A stretch of 64,000 nucleotides of DNA. Source: an uncultured Schlesneria sp. (GTDB lineage Bacteria > Planctomycetota > Planctomycetia > Planctomycetales > Planctomycetaceae). Positions 53,357 to 61,717 of the stretch are shown here, piece after piece; position 1 is the first letter of the stretch; each line of letters begins with the position of its first letter. The translations under genes were made by a program, and so were the position numbers. The stretch is taken from positions 1 to 64,000 of the forward strand of contig CAILLA010000245.1 in the NCBI GenBank assembly GCA_903834925.1, written 5' to 3'. The notes beneath the pieces were generated by a model. It saw only the letters and a list, made by a program, of their open reading frames with translations. It had not been told where the DNA came from and searched no databases.

Positions 53357-56192
53357 ATTCTGATCCTTTTTCGACTATGGGATCCTTAGTGATTCCGCTA
53401 CGACTGGAATACGCTTTTTCGTCGAAGACGTCGTAACACCATTCATAGATGTTGCCGCTCATATCGGACAATCCGAATTTGTTCGGTGAATACGAACCGA
53501 CCTTTGTCGTTCGCCAAAGATACTTCCCCTTCACGCTTGTGCCGTACGGATAATTTCCATCGATGTTTGCATTGTCGCCATTCAACGTTGATCCAAAGAA
53601 GAAGGGGGTGGTTGTTGTGGCACGTGCGGCATATTCACGCTGAGCCTCCGTCGGTAACCGCCAGCCAATGCCACCGAGAATTGTGACTTTGGCCGATTTG
53701 ATTGAATCACCCTCTCGTACGATGTCGGTCATCCGATAGTGAGGAGACACACCGTCCATTTCGCTTGCCTTGATACAGAATTCGACCGCATCAAACCATG
53801 AAATGCTCTCGACCGGAAACTGGCCGGTGTCCAACCCCTTGACCTCGTCTTTGCCGCCCCCCGTTACCGAAAAATAACTGGGATTCGTCCCCATCACCCG
53901 TTGGTATTGTTCCTGCGTAACCGGGCAGATCCCCATCTCAAACTTCGAAATCTGAACAGTGTGCTGCGGACCTTCGTACGACGAACGATTGGTCTCTGAT
54001 GCCGGTGAACCCATGTCGAACAACCCGGCGGGAATTTCGGCGACTATGATTCCCGTCTTGTTGCTAAAGGTCGAAACGGGGTCTGCTTTGAGGAGCTGGA
54101 ATTTTTTCTCCGCGTCGGCTCCCCCGCTTCCCGCCACGGCGATCAATTGTTTGACCTGGTCCCGGGCCGCAGTCAGTTCCCGATTGGCCTGATCCAATTC
54201 TTTGTTCTTCTTCTCAAAGTCTTGAACAGTTTTCGCGTGCGTGATCCGCAATTCGCCGAGCGATTCCGAATCACGCTTCAGCCTGGCGTTCTCGGACGTC
54301 AGGGTCGTCTTCGCCGATTCCAGACCGGCGACTTTTCCTTCCGCCTCTTTTCTTAACTTCTCTTCCTGTGTCAGTTTTGCCGTCGCCTCGATCACTTTCC
54401 TGCCATCTTCGAGGCGTTCCTCCGTCAGCTTCGAAATCTGACCATTCAGCCTGGAGATCTCTGCGATCTTTTCCGTCACCAACTGATTAACGCGTACCAC
54501 GTCCGCTTTGAGTTGTTCTTTCTCACGTTCAACGGCGGCGAGCGTTTCCTGATTCCCCTTCAGGCGTTTTTGACGCTGCGCCTCGGTTTCATTGTTGTTT
54601 TCAGGCTTCAGCCAGTCATTCAACTGGTCAATCCGCTGACCGTACTGCAAGCCGGTTTCCTTCCAGTGTCCTTCATTCAACAATCGTCCCGCACCTTCTT
54701 CCGCCGAACGGACGATCTGTTTGAATCCATCCTTCTGCCGGACCTCGTCATCCACCGATTTGACCAGCCGCTCAAACTCGATCCGCCGTTGTACTGCCGG
54801 GGCTGCCTCGGTATTTGCTCGAGCCAGTGCCGCCAGATCCCCGTGCAGTCCGGCCACGCGTGACTGCAAACCGTCAATCCGCCCACCCTGGACATCCTCG
54901 GCCAATGCCAGAAACTGTTTGACAAGCTGGTCCTTTTGCGCTTGAACTGCGGGCAACGACTGCCAGGGTGATTCATTCAGTACTTTTCGTAACGGGTCAA
55001 GGATCGACTCGGCCCATTCAATATCGTGCGCAGCCGTTATCGCCTTCGCGAACGATTTGATCTTTTCGGTCACGGTGACGTCATTTCCGCTGGCAGCACC
55101 AGCAATCTGGGCGACACCCGGATGTTTCACCATGTTTCCGAGGCCATCGAATTGACGCTGAAGCGACGTGAGTTCCCTGAGGTCACCCAGCCGCCGTTCT
55201 TCGTTCCACTTCCACCAGCCAACAGCACCAAACGATCCCACCAACAGGACCCAGCACATCGTCGTGAGGAGTTGCTTGCGAACTTGCTGGTTCCGATCCC
55301 GATTGACTCGCCATTGACGAATCGCGTCGGCGGCATCACCGGCCCGTTCGTAAACCAGTGGATCTTTATCCTTACGCGAATCCGGGGTTCGACCTGACTT
55401 GATCAGGACATCGCAGACACATGACGGAACGCCCGCCTGCTTGAGGACGTTTCCCCATTCGGAATCGTCCTTCGGTGCATCGCGATCGATCAGGACCAGG
55501 AACGCAATCTGAGCCGCACCGCGCAGATCATGCCAGCGATCTGGTCGTTTTCCCTTGTAGACGACTTCGTCATCACCGTAACCCGGCGTACCACCGCGTA
55601 CACTGACGCCACGAGTTCCATAACCAGGATCAAGCCGACAGGACAAACCGAAATCGACCAGTCGAATCCGATCCTCTTTTTGTACCATCATGTTTTCGGG
55701 CTTGGGATCGCCGTGGATCAGGTTGCAGTCGTGCAATTGCTGGTAGGCTCGAAACAACTTTTCCACCAATTGGATCCGATGATCGAGATCGAGCTTACGT
55801 GGCTCTTTCACATAACTGTGAATTTCGCGTCCGTTGAGGAATTCCATCAAAACGAACGGTTGAATCCCGTCCCGTTTCACATGATTGATGTAGGCGGGGA
55901 CCAGGTCGCGGGGAACGTATTCCGAAGCAAGCACCCGGCATTCGCGGTCAAACGCATGAATGTGATCCTCGTTGGTTGGGTCGAGCATGATTTTGACGAA
56001 CCCGACCGCGTTCGATTCCTGATGCCGCACCTCGAACCCGGCACCGAATCCACCCTTCCCCTTCTGGCCACCATGGATCCGCCAGCCACTCTGTTCAATC
56101 GCGTTGATCGTCGCAGGCCAGATCTGAAAATGATCCGGCTTCAGGCCGATTTGAGCATGCATATTCGGCAAGTCGGAAGAAATGGGAGCCAT
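53238..56192 (-). CDS. DGR variable protein: Ser/Thr kinase / TM / coiled coil / FGE-lectin domain
   Basis: A 984-residue fusion. Kinase domain, residues about 35-290: Gly loop GKGGFGAG, VAIK-type VKIM, catalytic LIHGDPKPENMM (HGD in place of HRD) and DFG in RLVDFGLS. A transmembrane helix (CWVLLVGSFGAVGWW) follows near 315. About 350 residues of coiled coil precede a C-terminal FGE-sulfatase/C-type-lectin domain from about 720: FDMGSPASETNR, CPVTQEQYQRVMG, WRLPTEAQREYAAR, LSDMSGNIYEWCYD and ARGGSWN. The final 38 residues are the VR. The lectin-like outside diversifies ligand binding while the kinase signals inside. GAGGG precedes the ATG. Confidence 0.93.
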   Translation of the reverse strand: MAPISSDLPNMHAQIGLKPDHFQIWPATINAIEQSGWRIHGGQKGKGGFGAGFEVRHQESNAVGFVKIMLDPTNEDHIHAFDRECRVLASEYVPRDLVPAYINHVKRDGIQPFVLMEFLNGREIHSYVKEPRKLDLDHRIQLVEKLFRAYQQLHDCNLIHGDPKPENMMVQKEDRIRLVDFGLSCRLDPGYGTRGVSVRGGTPGYGDDEVVYKGKRPDRWHDLRGAAQIAFLVLIDRDAPKDDSEWGNVLKQAGVPSCVCDVLIKSGRTPDSRKDKDPLVYERAGDAADAIRQWRVNRDRNQQVRKQLLTTMCWVLLVGSFGAVGWWKWNEERRLGDLRELTSLQRQFDGLGNMVKHPGVAQIAGAASGNDVTVTEKIKSFAKAITAAHDIEWAESILDPLRKVLNESPWQSLPAVQAQKDQLVKQFLALAEDVQGGRIDGLQSRVAGLHGDLAALARANTEAAPAVQRRIEFERLVKSVDDEVRQKDGFKQIVRSAEEGAGRLLNEGHWKETGLQYGQRIDQLNDWLKPENNNETEAQRQKRLKGNQETLAAVEREKEQLKADVVRVNQLVTEKIAEISRLNGQISKLTEERLEDGRKVIEATAKLTQEEKLRKEAEGKVAGLESAKTTLTSENARLKRDSESLGELRITHAKTVQDFEKKNKELDQANRELTAARDQVKQLIAVAGSGGADAEKKFQLLKADPVSTFSNKTGIIVAEIPAGLFDMGSPASETNRSSYEGPQHTVQISKFEMGICPVTQEQYQRVMGTNPSYFSVTGGGKDEVKGLDTGQFPVESISWFDAVEFCIKASEMDGVSPHYRMTDIVREGDSIKSAKVTILGGIGWRLPTEAQREYAARATTTTPFFFGSTLNGDNANIDGNYPYGTSVKGKYLWRTTKVGSYSPNKFGLSDMSGNIYEWCYDVFDEKAYSSRSGITKDPIVEKGSEYRVARGGSWNSHAWTARSANRNWDSPVNHYRVNGFRVAR

Positions 56193-56319
56193 CGAAAAAC
56201 CCTCAAATCAGAGGCAATTAAGAAAATAAATGCGAAGAATTGTGAACCACGAAAAACACGAAATACGCGAAACAATTCAGTCAAGGCGAGCCGGGGTGCG
56301 TTAGCCCCCGGACTCTTTT

Positions 56320-56381
56320 TTTCGTGTATTTCGTGTATTTCGTGTATTTCGTGTATTTCGTGTGTTTCGTGTGTTTCGTGG
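56320..56381. repeat. 9-bp TTTCGTGTA microsatellite
   Basis: About seven units of TTTCGTGTA/TTTCGTGTG lie upstream of the kinase-FGE gene. The inverse sequence (CCACGAAAAACACGAAATAC) occurs at 56247-56268, so the region can fold into a long imperfect hairpin around AGCCGGGGTGCGTTAGCCCC (56289-56308). Confidence 0.75.
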
Positions 56382-56465
56382 TAAAAACTCTTTGTCTTCT
56401 TTCCTTAGAATAATTTGTTTTTGCACGAATAACGTTCACCGATACTCACTAATGCTAATTCCTAG

Positions 56466-56510
56466 GGCAAAGGCCCGTTAACCACCCCCGCAGGGGGGCT
56501 GGGGTTTCGT
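56466..56510. repeat. Repeat family C, copy 4 (inverted)
   Basis: GGCAAAGGCCCGTTAACCAC, then CCCCGCAGGGGGGCTGG and GGTTTCGT. It abuts the 3' end of the sigma-factor gene and may serve as its terminator. Confidence 0.8.
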
Positions 56511-56511
56511 T

Positions 56512-57225
56512 TTATTTCTGACGGAGTCGCTTTTTCGCCGCTTCGGCGATTCGATAAAGCTGGTCTTTTTCGAGGTCGAGTTGATCCGCGATTTCGTCGT
56601 AAGTCATGCCGTCGATGTAACGATGTTGCAAAACCAGCGCCATGACTTGTTCGTCAGCGGTCCCTTCCTTCCAACGTTCCAAAGTCGCCAACGCTTGTTC
56701 GAACGAAACATCGTTGTATTTTTCAAAGTGGACTTGTCGCTGGTCGGCAAATGCTGCGATGTCATCGACGGCCTGCGGAAAAAGTTTCTTTCGCCGAATG
56801 TGGTCGAGAACCTGATTGCGCATCACAACCGACGCCCATGAGCGAAGCTGTTTTGCCGTCTTTGCCCGCCAGAACGCGTCGTTGCGTTCGGCAAGAACCT
56901 TGGCAAAGAAGTCGTTCACTACACTGGTATAACGAACACTGACATCCGCTTGCCGATTCGCCAATCCCTTTCCAAATACTTTGATCAAAACTGGTCGTAA
57001 CGCTTCGCGAAAATGTTCGTCAACTAGGGCAATGATCTCGTCTTCCAACTTCTTGATGTTCTGCTTGAGCGAGGCGAAAGTCGCCTGATCTTTTGGTTTC
57101 TCGACCGGCTGCGGGAACTGTTCGAGTTGTTCGGTCAGGCTGGTGTGTTGCTCGAGCAACCGAATCAGCCGCTTTTCGTCGTTAGGCTGATCAGGTTCGG
57201 GCATTAAAAGTTTCGCAGTCGACAT
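56512..57225 (-). CDS. ECF-type sigma factor
   Basis: A 237-residue sigma-70-family protein. Region 2 lies around LRPVLIKVFGKG...SVRYTSVVNDFFAKVL and KQLRSWASVVMRNQVLDHIRRKK, region 4 at MTYDEIADQLDLEKDQLYRIAEAAKKRL, a helix-turn-helix. The N terminus holds about 60 extra residues with coiled-coil character. The layout fits the planctomycete ECF families often encoded next to membrane kinases, as here directly upstream of the kinase-FGE gene. I infer that it is activated by, or drives expression of, that kinase. AAGG precedes the ATG. Confidence 0.87.
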   Translation of the reverse strand: MSTAKLLMPEPDQPNDEKRLIRLLEQHTSLTEQLEQFPQPVEKPKDQATFASLKQNIKKLEDEIIALVDEHFREALRPVLIKVFGKGLANRQADVSVRYTSVVNDFFAKVLAERNDAFWRAKTAKQLRSWASVVMRNQVLDHIRRKKLFPQAVDDIAAFADQRQVHFEKYNDVSFEQALATLERWKEGTADEQVMALVLQHRYIDGMTYDEIADQLDLEKDQLYRIAEAAKKRLRQK

Positions 57226-57251
57226 CAGAATTAACCTTGATATGAATGAGA

Positions 57252-57294
57252 CGAAACCCCACCGCCCCCGTGGCGGTGGTTAACGGGCCTTTGC
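57252..57294. repeat. Repeat family C, copy 5
   Basis: CGAAACCCCACCGCCCCCGT then GGCGGTGGTTAACGGGCC. The stem CCACCGCC/GGCGGTGG differs from copies 1 and 2 (CCACTGCC/GGCAGTGG) by a compensatory base-pair change. Confidence 0.8.
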
Positions 57295-57400
57295 CTTAGC
57301 GGTTGAATCTTATCGGCGAATGACGGTTTGCGGTATTTTTATCTTATCGGTGAATGACAACGATGACTGGTGCAAAGGCCCGTTAACCACCCCCGCAGGG

Positions 57401-57590
57401 CAACGCGGTGAAGAATTTTTCTTCGGGAAATCATGGGTTCGAACGAAGTCTTGTGCCACTGAATGACCGTCTTCGGTCACTCAGTGGCTTTCAATCGCGT
57501 GTTTGCAGATCGAAGACACTGCGTCGGAGAAGACTCCGATGCAGTGGCACCTCACGTCACTACCGTTTTGAAAAACCCTTCACGGCGGTG
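57401..57590. mobile_element. 190-bp MITE-like insertion splitting repeat C copy 6
   Basis: The ends are imperfect 21-bp inverted repeats: CAACGCGGTGAAGAATTTTTC (57401-57421, written here less its last base is the left end) and the complement of GAAAAACCCTTCACGGCGGT plus G (57570-57590), 17 of 21 matching. They are flanked by the 9-bp direct duplication CCCGCAGGG (57392-57400 and 57591-57599). Removing the element and one duplicate restores an intact family-C repeat (57371-57612). It carries family-A copy 5 inside and no gene. Confidence 0.75.
57453..57550. repeat. Repeat family A, copy 5 (inside the MITE)
   Basis: Full-length 98-bp copy from GTGCCACTG to CAGTGGCAC. The stems here are CACTGAATGACCG/CGGTCACTCAGTG and CACTGCGTCGGAG/CTCCGATGCAGTG. 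Confidence 0.85.
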
Positions 57591-57636
57591 CCCGCAGGGG
57601 GGGGTGGGGTTTCGCCTTTTTTGAGGGCGGCGGGTT

Positions 57637-58476
57637 TTATTGAGATGACTTGGCAGGAACCGCATCGTCATGAATCGCTTTCAGTGTTTCCAGTCGGTTC
57701 CAGTGTTTTGTTAGCTGGTTGGTTGGTCGTTCATTCACCGGCGACAATGCACGTCTCGCTTCGTTTTTCGCTTCGAGTTGTTTGACGTCACTCCGAATCT
57801 TGCTCAGTCCCTGGCTGACCGAACTATCGATATCGGGCCGCTTCGAAGCGATGGACGAAACGGTGTCGAGTGTCTTCGATTCCATTTCCGCCTGCTCACG
57901 TCGTTGCTTTAAAACCTCGACTTCCATTTCCGAGCTTTCCAATGCCGTTCGCATGTCGGCCAGGGCTTGAATCCCTTCCCGCTCGCCTCGTTCCAATCGA
58001 GTCAATCCTTCACGTTTGATCTCCAGTTGCCGGGTTTCCCGATCCTGAAGCGTCAGCAGTTCGTCGACTTCGCGTTGAAAATTGGGGAGCGAATAATCGG
58101 TATTGGCAAACTTAACCGATTCCTGTCCCCCTTCGATCGCGGCTTTCAGGATCGGATACGCCTCGGACAATAGACGTTTCCTGAGCGCGACGCTGGTTTC
58201 CAGTTTCGACACATCCGAACGCAGATCGGCAATCTGATTTCGCGACAGGTTGAGTTGCACCTGATGATCGATCAAGTCTCGCCGCTGCTGTTGCAGGTCA
58301 TGATCCAACTTCCGATCAACCACTTCCTTGGGGAGCGATGCAACCAGGCCATCAACCGTCTTGTCTGCCGAAGCGCGGAAATACCCACGCAATTCACCAG
58401 AACCGCGGCCTGCGGCCACAAACAATCCAGCCAATCCCAAACCCGCCAGCAATGTAGCCCACACGAATTTTTTCAT
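57637..58476 (-). CDS. Membrane-anchored coiled-coil protein
   Basis: A 279-residue protein starting at MKKFVWATLLAGLGLAGLFVAAG, an N-terminal hydrophobic anchor or signal. The rest is almost entirely alpha-helical coiled coil (VVDRKLDHDLQQQRRDLIDHQ, then QLEIKREGLTRLERGEREGIQ in pieces), with several heptad runs, reminiscent of PspA/YibP-type coiled-coil envelope proteins, but without their signature motifs. It lies upstream of the sigma factor and the kinase-FGE gene, all on the minus strand, separated by repeat C and the MITE. The coupling to the DGR genes is positional only. Confidence 0.7.
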   Translation of the reverse strand: MKKFVWATLLAGLGLAGLFVAAGRGSGELRGYFRASADKTVDGLVASLPKEVVDRKLDHDLQQQRRDLIDHQVQLNLSRNQIADLRSDVSKLETSVALRKRLLSEAYPILKAAIEGGQESVKFANTDYSLPNFQREVDELLTLQDRETRQLEIKREGLTRLERGEREGIQALADMRTALESSEMEVEVLKQRREQAEMESKTLDTVSSIASKRPDIDSSVSQGLSKIRSDVKQLEAKNEARRALSPVNERPTNQLTKHWNRLETLKAIHDDAVPAKSSQ

Positions 58477-58881
58477 AATGAAAATTCCCAACCGGTAAAC
58501 TCGTTTCACTGCGGCAACACATCGTTGCTGCTGTCCTGCAAACAGAACGAACGAGATTTCCTTTTTTCCGATTGGGTTTTGGAAAAAAATCAAAAACTCT
58601 CGAAGAGGAGGGGCAGGCGTTCATGTAAGTGACTATTCATCAAGTACTTGCGTATTGATTTTGCCACCATCTTAGTTCGGCGCGAGAGGGGTCGCGACGT
58701 TTCGCGCCCACAAGACGCAGTTGTCAAACCTTAGGGTGACAGATGAGTATTTGCGGTACGCGACACCATTGGAACGATCGTCATATTTTCCGCAATCGCA
58801 GCGTCTAACAAAACAGTCGCGGACCGATTCTTCCGCGAAATGAAGTTCGTTTTCAGCTATGAATTTGGCTCACCGAAATGC

Positions 58882-58918
58882 AAAAAGCCTTACCGGCAGT
58901 GTTTGCCAGCAAGGCTTT
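58882..58918 (-). terminator. Intrinsic terminator of tRNA-His
   Basis: On the minus strand AAAGCCTTGCTGGCA pairs with TGCCGGTAAGGCTTT (15 bp, two wobble pairs) around AACAC, followed by a run of five T. It lies directly downstream of the tRNA. Confidence 0.8.
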
Positions 58919-58924
58919 CGGAGG

Positions 58925-58998
58925 GGTGACTAACCGGGCTCGAACCGGCGACATCCAGAACCACAATCTGGCGCTCTACCAACTGAGCTATAGCCACC
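58925..58998 (-). tRNA. tRNA-His (GTG)
   Basis: A full cloverleaf on the minus strand. The acceptor GTGGCTA/TAGTCAC, D arm GCTCAGTTGGTAGAGC, anticodon arm CCAGATTGTGGTTCTGG (anticodon GTG) and T arm GCCGGTTCGAGCCCGG are all present. The extra G at -1, opposite C73, is specific for histidine tRNA. CCA is not encoded. Confidence 0.96.
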
Positions 58999-59178
58999 AT
59001 AAAGTTGCGGACCCAATTGTACAGCCGAGCGTCCGTGATGCAAGCTCGGAAAAATCAGGTCACGGCGAACGAGACACCTATTTTTACCCATGCCTGTCGT
59101 CGCGCATTAAATTCAAGGGGTTTCGTGACAGCAGACGGTGTTTTACCCTCAACGCGAAAGCGACACCCCTATTCTTAA

Positions 59179-59226
59179 CCCATGCCTGACGCGCGTTAAA
59201 ATCCCATGCCTGACGCGCGTTAAAAT
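59179..59226. repeat. 24-bp tandem duplication at the 3' end of the next gene
   Basis: CCCATGCCTGACGCGCGTTA plus AAAT occurs twice (59179 and 59203), with a degenerate third copy near 59090. The second copy overlaps the stop codon of the HExxH-type gene. Confidence 0.8.
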
Positions 59227-60035
59227 TGGAGGGTGGCGTTACGGTAGTCGGGGGAATCGAGCAGTTTCAGGACGTCGCCGAGATATGTGAATTTTGATTC
59301 GTCGAGATTTTCTTTTAGGAAGAGTCGATCGAAAAATCGGGCTCGGTCGTCGAGTTCTTTGGCACCATGTCGGGTGAGATCGTCCAGGCGTTTGTTGTTA
59401 TCGATGACCAATGTTTGAATTGCATGGCTTCGATTGTTGACTTCTTTTGTGATTTCTTCCTGAGCCCACTTTTGATTGACGTCCGTGATGCGATCCGCCT
59501 GACGCTTGATTGTGACAATACTTTTCACAAGTTGAGTTGCCAGCAAAGTCAGGCGAGGATGTGATCCAATCGAGATGTGGTCCAGTTCGTGCCGACCCAA
59601 CTCTGATTCATGCCACGTTGACGCATTCAGACTGTCAGGCAATTTGACTGTGTGTGAAACCAAAGGTTTGATGGTGGTGAATGTCGGGTAGATCGTGACA
59701 TTTACCGTTTTCTCCCGAGTGATTTTCCATTTCATCTGCTGTTCGTATTTATATTCCAGCGTCAGCTCAAAATCTGTCCAGCCTGCGTACTGAGTCGGAC
59801 GCTTTTCAGGGGGGTAAAAGTCGACCTCCAGTCTGCCCGATTTCTCGGCTGAGCGGATCCATGTCAGAACTTTTGAAGGCTCAGTTTCTGAAACCGCTTC
59901 ACCTGCGAGCAGCGTCGGTCCGACCGCAGTCAGCGCGATCATCACGATGGCAAAATCAGGTCGATTTGTTGAAGAAAAGAGAGTTTGCCACCATGCGAAT
60001 GCGCACAAAAACAGCCGGGCGATGATCATTCGCAT
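59220..60035 (-). CDS. Exported protein with HExxH-like motif
   Basis: A 271-residue protein whose N terminus has two hydrophobic stretches (LFLCAFAWW; IVMIALTAVGPTLLAGEA), so a signal peptide is likely. A later start at 59942 would keep only the second. The central sequence ESELGRHELDHISIGSHPRL contains HELDH, the HExxH pattern of zinc peptidases, in a context like DUF922 secreted proteases. The C-terminal half is helical and charged. It neighbours a VWA protein on the same strand with a 160-bp gap. The peptidase call is inference from the motif alone. Confidence 0.6.
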   Translation of the reverse strand: MRMIIARLFLCAFAWWQTLFSSTNRPDFAIVMIALTAVGPTLLAGEAVSETEPSKVLTWIRSAEKSGRLEVDFYPPEKRPTQYAGWTDFELTLEYKYEQQMKWKITREKTVNVTIYPTFTTIKPLVSHTVKLPDSLNASTWHESELGRHELDHISIGSHPRLTLLATQLVKSIVTIKRQADRITDVNQKWAQEEITKEVNNRSHAIQTLVIDNNKRLDDLTRHGAKELDDRARFFDRLFLKENLDESKFTYLGDVLKLLDSPDYRNATLQF

Positions 60036-60195
60036 GCGGTTGAAATCCAGATTGTTGTGGGAAAATTCGAGAGACCTTTAACCCTAACGGCACCTTCGAG
60101 GCGGGTCAATTCGCTTTAGAAAGTTTCGTCAGACTTTCATATGAAATCCGAGGAAACGAATGAGTTGAAATGAAATTCGCTTTTGAATCGGGCAG

Positions 60196-61287
60196 TCATT
60201 TAAATTTGGTGACGTCGTAGTATCGATACGTGCCACCATTCTGACGCGAAAGTTTTCGCAAAAAATTCTTTGTTTCATTTCCTTCTGCGACTTCAGGCCC
60301 GACGCCAAATTCGATGCTGTGAATTCGAGTCTTTTGCCCATTGAGCTTTTTCAACGAATCCAGCTCTGACTCATAGATTGGAGGTTCTTGACCATCGGTT
60401 AGAAAGAAGATGACATCTGGTTTCAGCCACAATGCCATTTCGAGTGCTGGCACATGCTGCGTTCCGGTCCCTGGATGGATACCGGCAATCTTTTGTTTTG
60501 CCAGAGTCTTATGGATCTCTGTGGCGGCATAAAGTTGAGGCTGATTTGAGTCCCTCAGATGCAGCATGACAGGCTTATCGTCGTAGAAGATAATCAGGAA
60601 CTGCTGGTTGCCATCCAGCGCCTGTACGCTTGATACGAGAGAAGCTTTCGCTACTTGCATTGAGTTGTGGCTGATCATGCTGCCTGAGGCATCAATCACA
60701 AACACCACTTTCGATCCCTGGTCCTTTGTCCCCATGAATGCGGTACCAGACGGACCACCCGGGGTCCCCGTTGCCGCCTGCCTTTGTCCACCGCCTGATT
60801 TGACCGGCTGACGGAGGTCCATCACCGTGGTACCGATAGGAAGGTTGACGCCCGGTCCAATTCGGGTTGAGGCATCTTCATGCGGGAGAGATGTTTCGAC
60901 CGGTGGTTGATCGGACGTGGCTCGCGTCGGTACGAATGCATCGTTTGTCGTCGAACCGTCAGCAATGGAACCCGTCGTATCCCCTTCGTTCGGCTCACCA
61001 GGCATCACGGCGTTGGGGTTGTCACCTTTTTCGCTAATAACGATCCCAACTTCACGAGTCGGCTCGGTGGTGAAACCAACCGGACCTGGGTAGCGAATTC
61101 CCAGGTAGACAGAAAACACCAGCAGTAAAACTGCATGTGCCAACAGAGATAAGAAGCTCGACAGGAGAAGAACATGAGGTACCCAGTCGGGTAAACCCCT
61201 TGTTGCCTTGTTGCCGTCGGATGATTGATGTGCCAGGATTTCGCGGCCTGCGGCAACCGATTCTCTGGATGCGTTCGCGGGCTTCAC
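60196..61287 (-). CDS. Membrane-anchored von Willebrand factor A protein
   Basis: A 363-residue protein with GTG start after CAGGAG. One transmembrane helix (LLLSSFLSLLAHAVLLLVFSVYL at about 38-60) precedes a Pro/Gly/Thr-rich linker and a C-terminal VWA domain. The MIDAS is complete: DASGSM in KVVFVIDASGSM, the Thr region HPGTGTQH and the Asp in VIFFLTDGQEP. It binds metal-dependent protein ligands outside the cytoplasm, as in the many planctomycete VWA proteins. It is followed by the HExxH-like gene, possibly its partner. Confidence 0.9.
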   Translation of the reverse strand: MKPANASRESVAAGREILAHQSSDGNKATRGLPDWVPHVLLLSSFLSLLAHAVLLLVFSVYLGIRYPGPVGFTTEPTREVGIVISEKGDNPNAVMPGEPNEGDTTGSIADGSTTNDAFVPTRATSDQPPVETSLPHEDASTRIGPGVNLPIGTTVMDLRQPVKSGGGQRQAATGTPGGPSGTAFMGTKDQGSKVVFVIDASGSMISHNSMQVAKASLVSSVQALDGNQQFLIIFYDDKPVMLHLRDSNQPQLYAATEIHKTLAKQKIAGIHPGTGTQHVPALEMALWLKPDVIFFLTDGQEPPIYESELDSLKKLNGQKTRIHSIEFGVGPEVAEGNETKNFLRKLSRQNGGTYRYYDVTKFK

Positions 61288-61330
61288 AAAGTTTCTCCTG
61301 ACGCGCTTTCAAACTTCTCAATGAGTTTTC

Positions 61331-61422
61331 GTGCCACTGCTTCGGAGCTTTGGAGAAGCAGTGGCTTTTCCTTTTTCCATTCAAAGAGCACTGCTTGACC
61401 GAAGACGGTCAAGCAGTGGCAC
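61331..61422. repeat. Repeat family A, copy 6 (reverse orientation)
   Basis: Full copy GTGCCACTGCTTCGGAG...CAAGCAGTGGCAC. Together with flanking AAACTTC.CAAT it forms one unit of a 120-bp direct tandem duplication with copy 7 (units starting 61311 and 61431). Confidence 0.85.
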
Positions 61423-61449
61423 ATTAATACAAACTTCGCAATCAGTTTG

Positions 61450-61544
61450 GTACGCTACTGTATCAGAGTCTTCGGAGAAGCAGTCTCTTTTCCTTCTGCG
61501 GTTCAAAGAGCACTGCTTGACCGAGGACGGTCAAGCAGTGGCAC
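61450..61544. repeat. Repeat family A, copy 7 (reverse orientation)
   Basis: The second unit of the 120-bp tandem pair. Its left end is degenerate (GGTACGCTACTG for GTGCCACTG); its right hairpin, CACTGCTTGACCG...CGGTCAAGCAGTGGCAC, is intact. Confidence 0.8.
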
Positions 61545-61717
61545 ATTCATTCAGAAGAATGCACAGTACCACCATCCATCGCTCCTAAAATCACTGTAGG
61601 ACGCGGCCGGGGACCCGTCAATTCGGTTTAACTTTCGTCCAACTTGCGCGGCGACATTGGATTGATCGCCGACCGACATACAATCCTTAAATGGAAAATA
61701 TTCATGAAGGATTGAAC

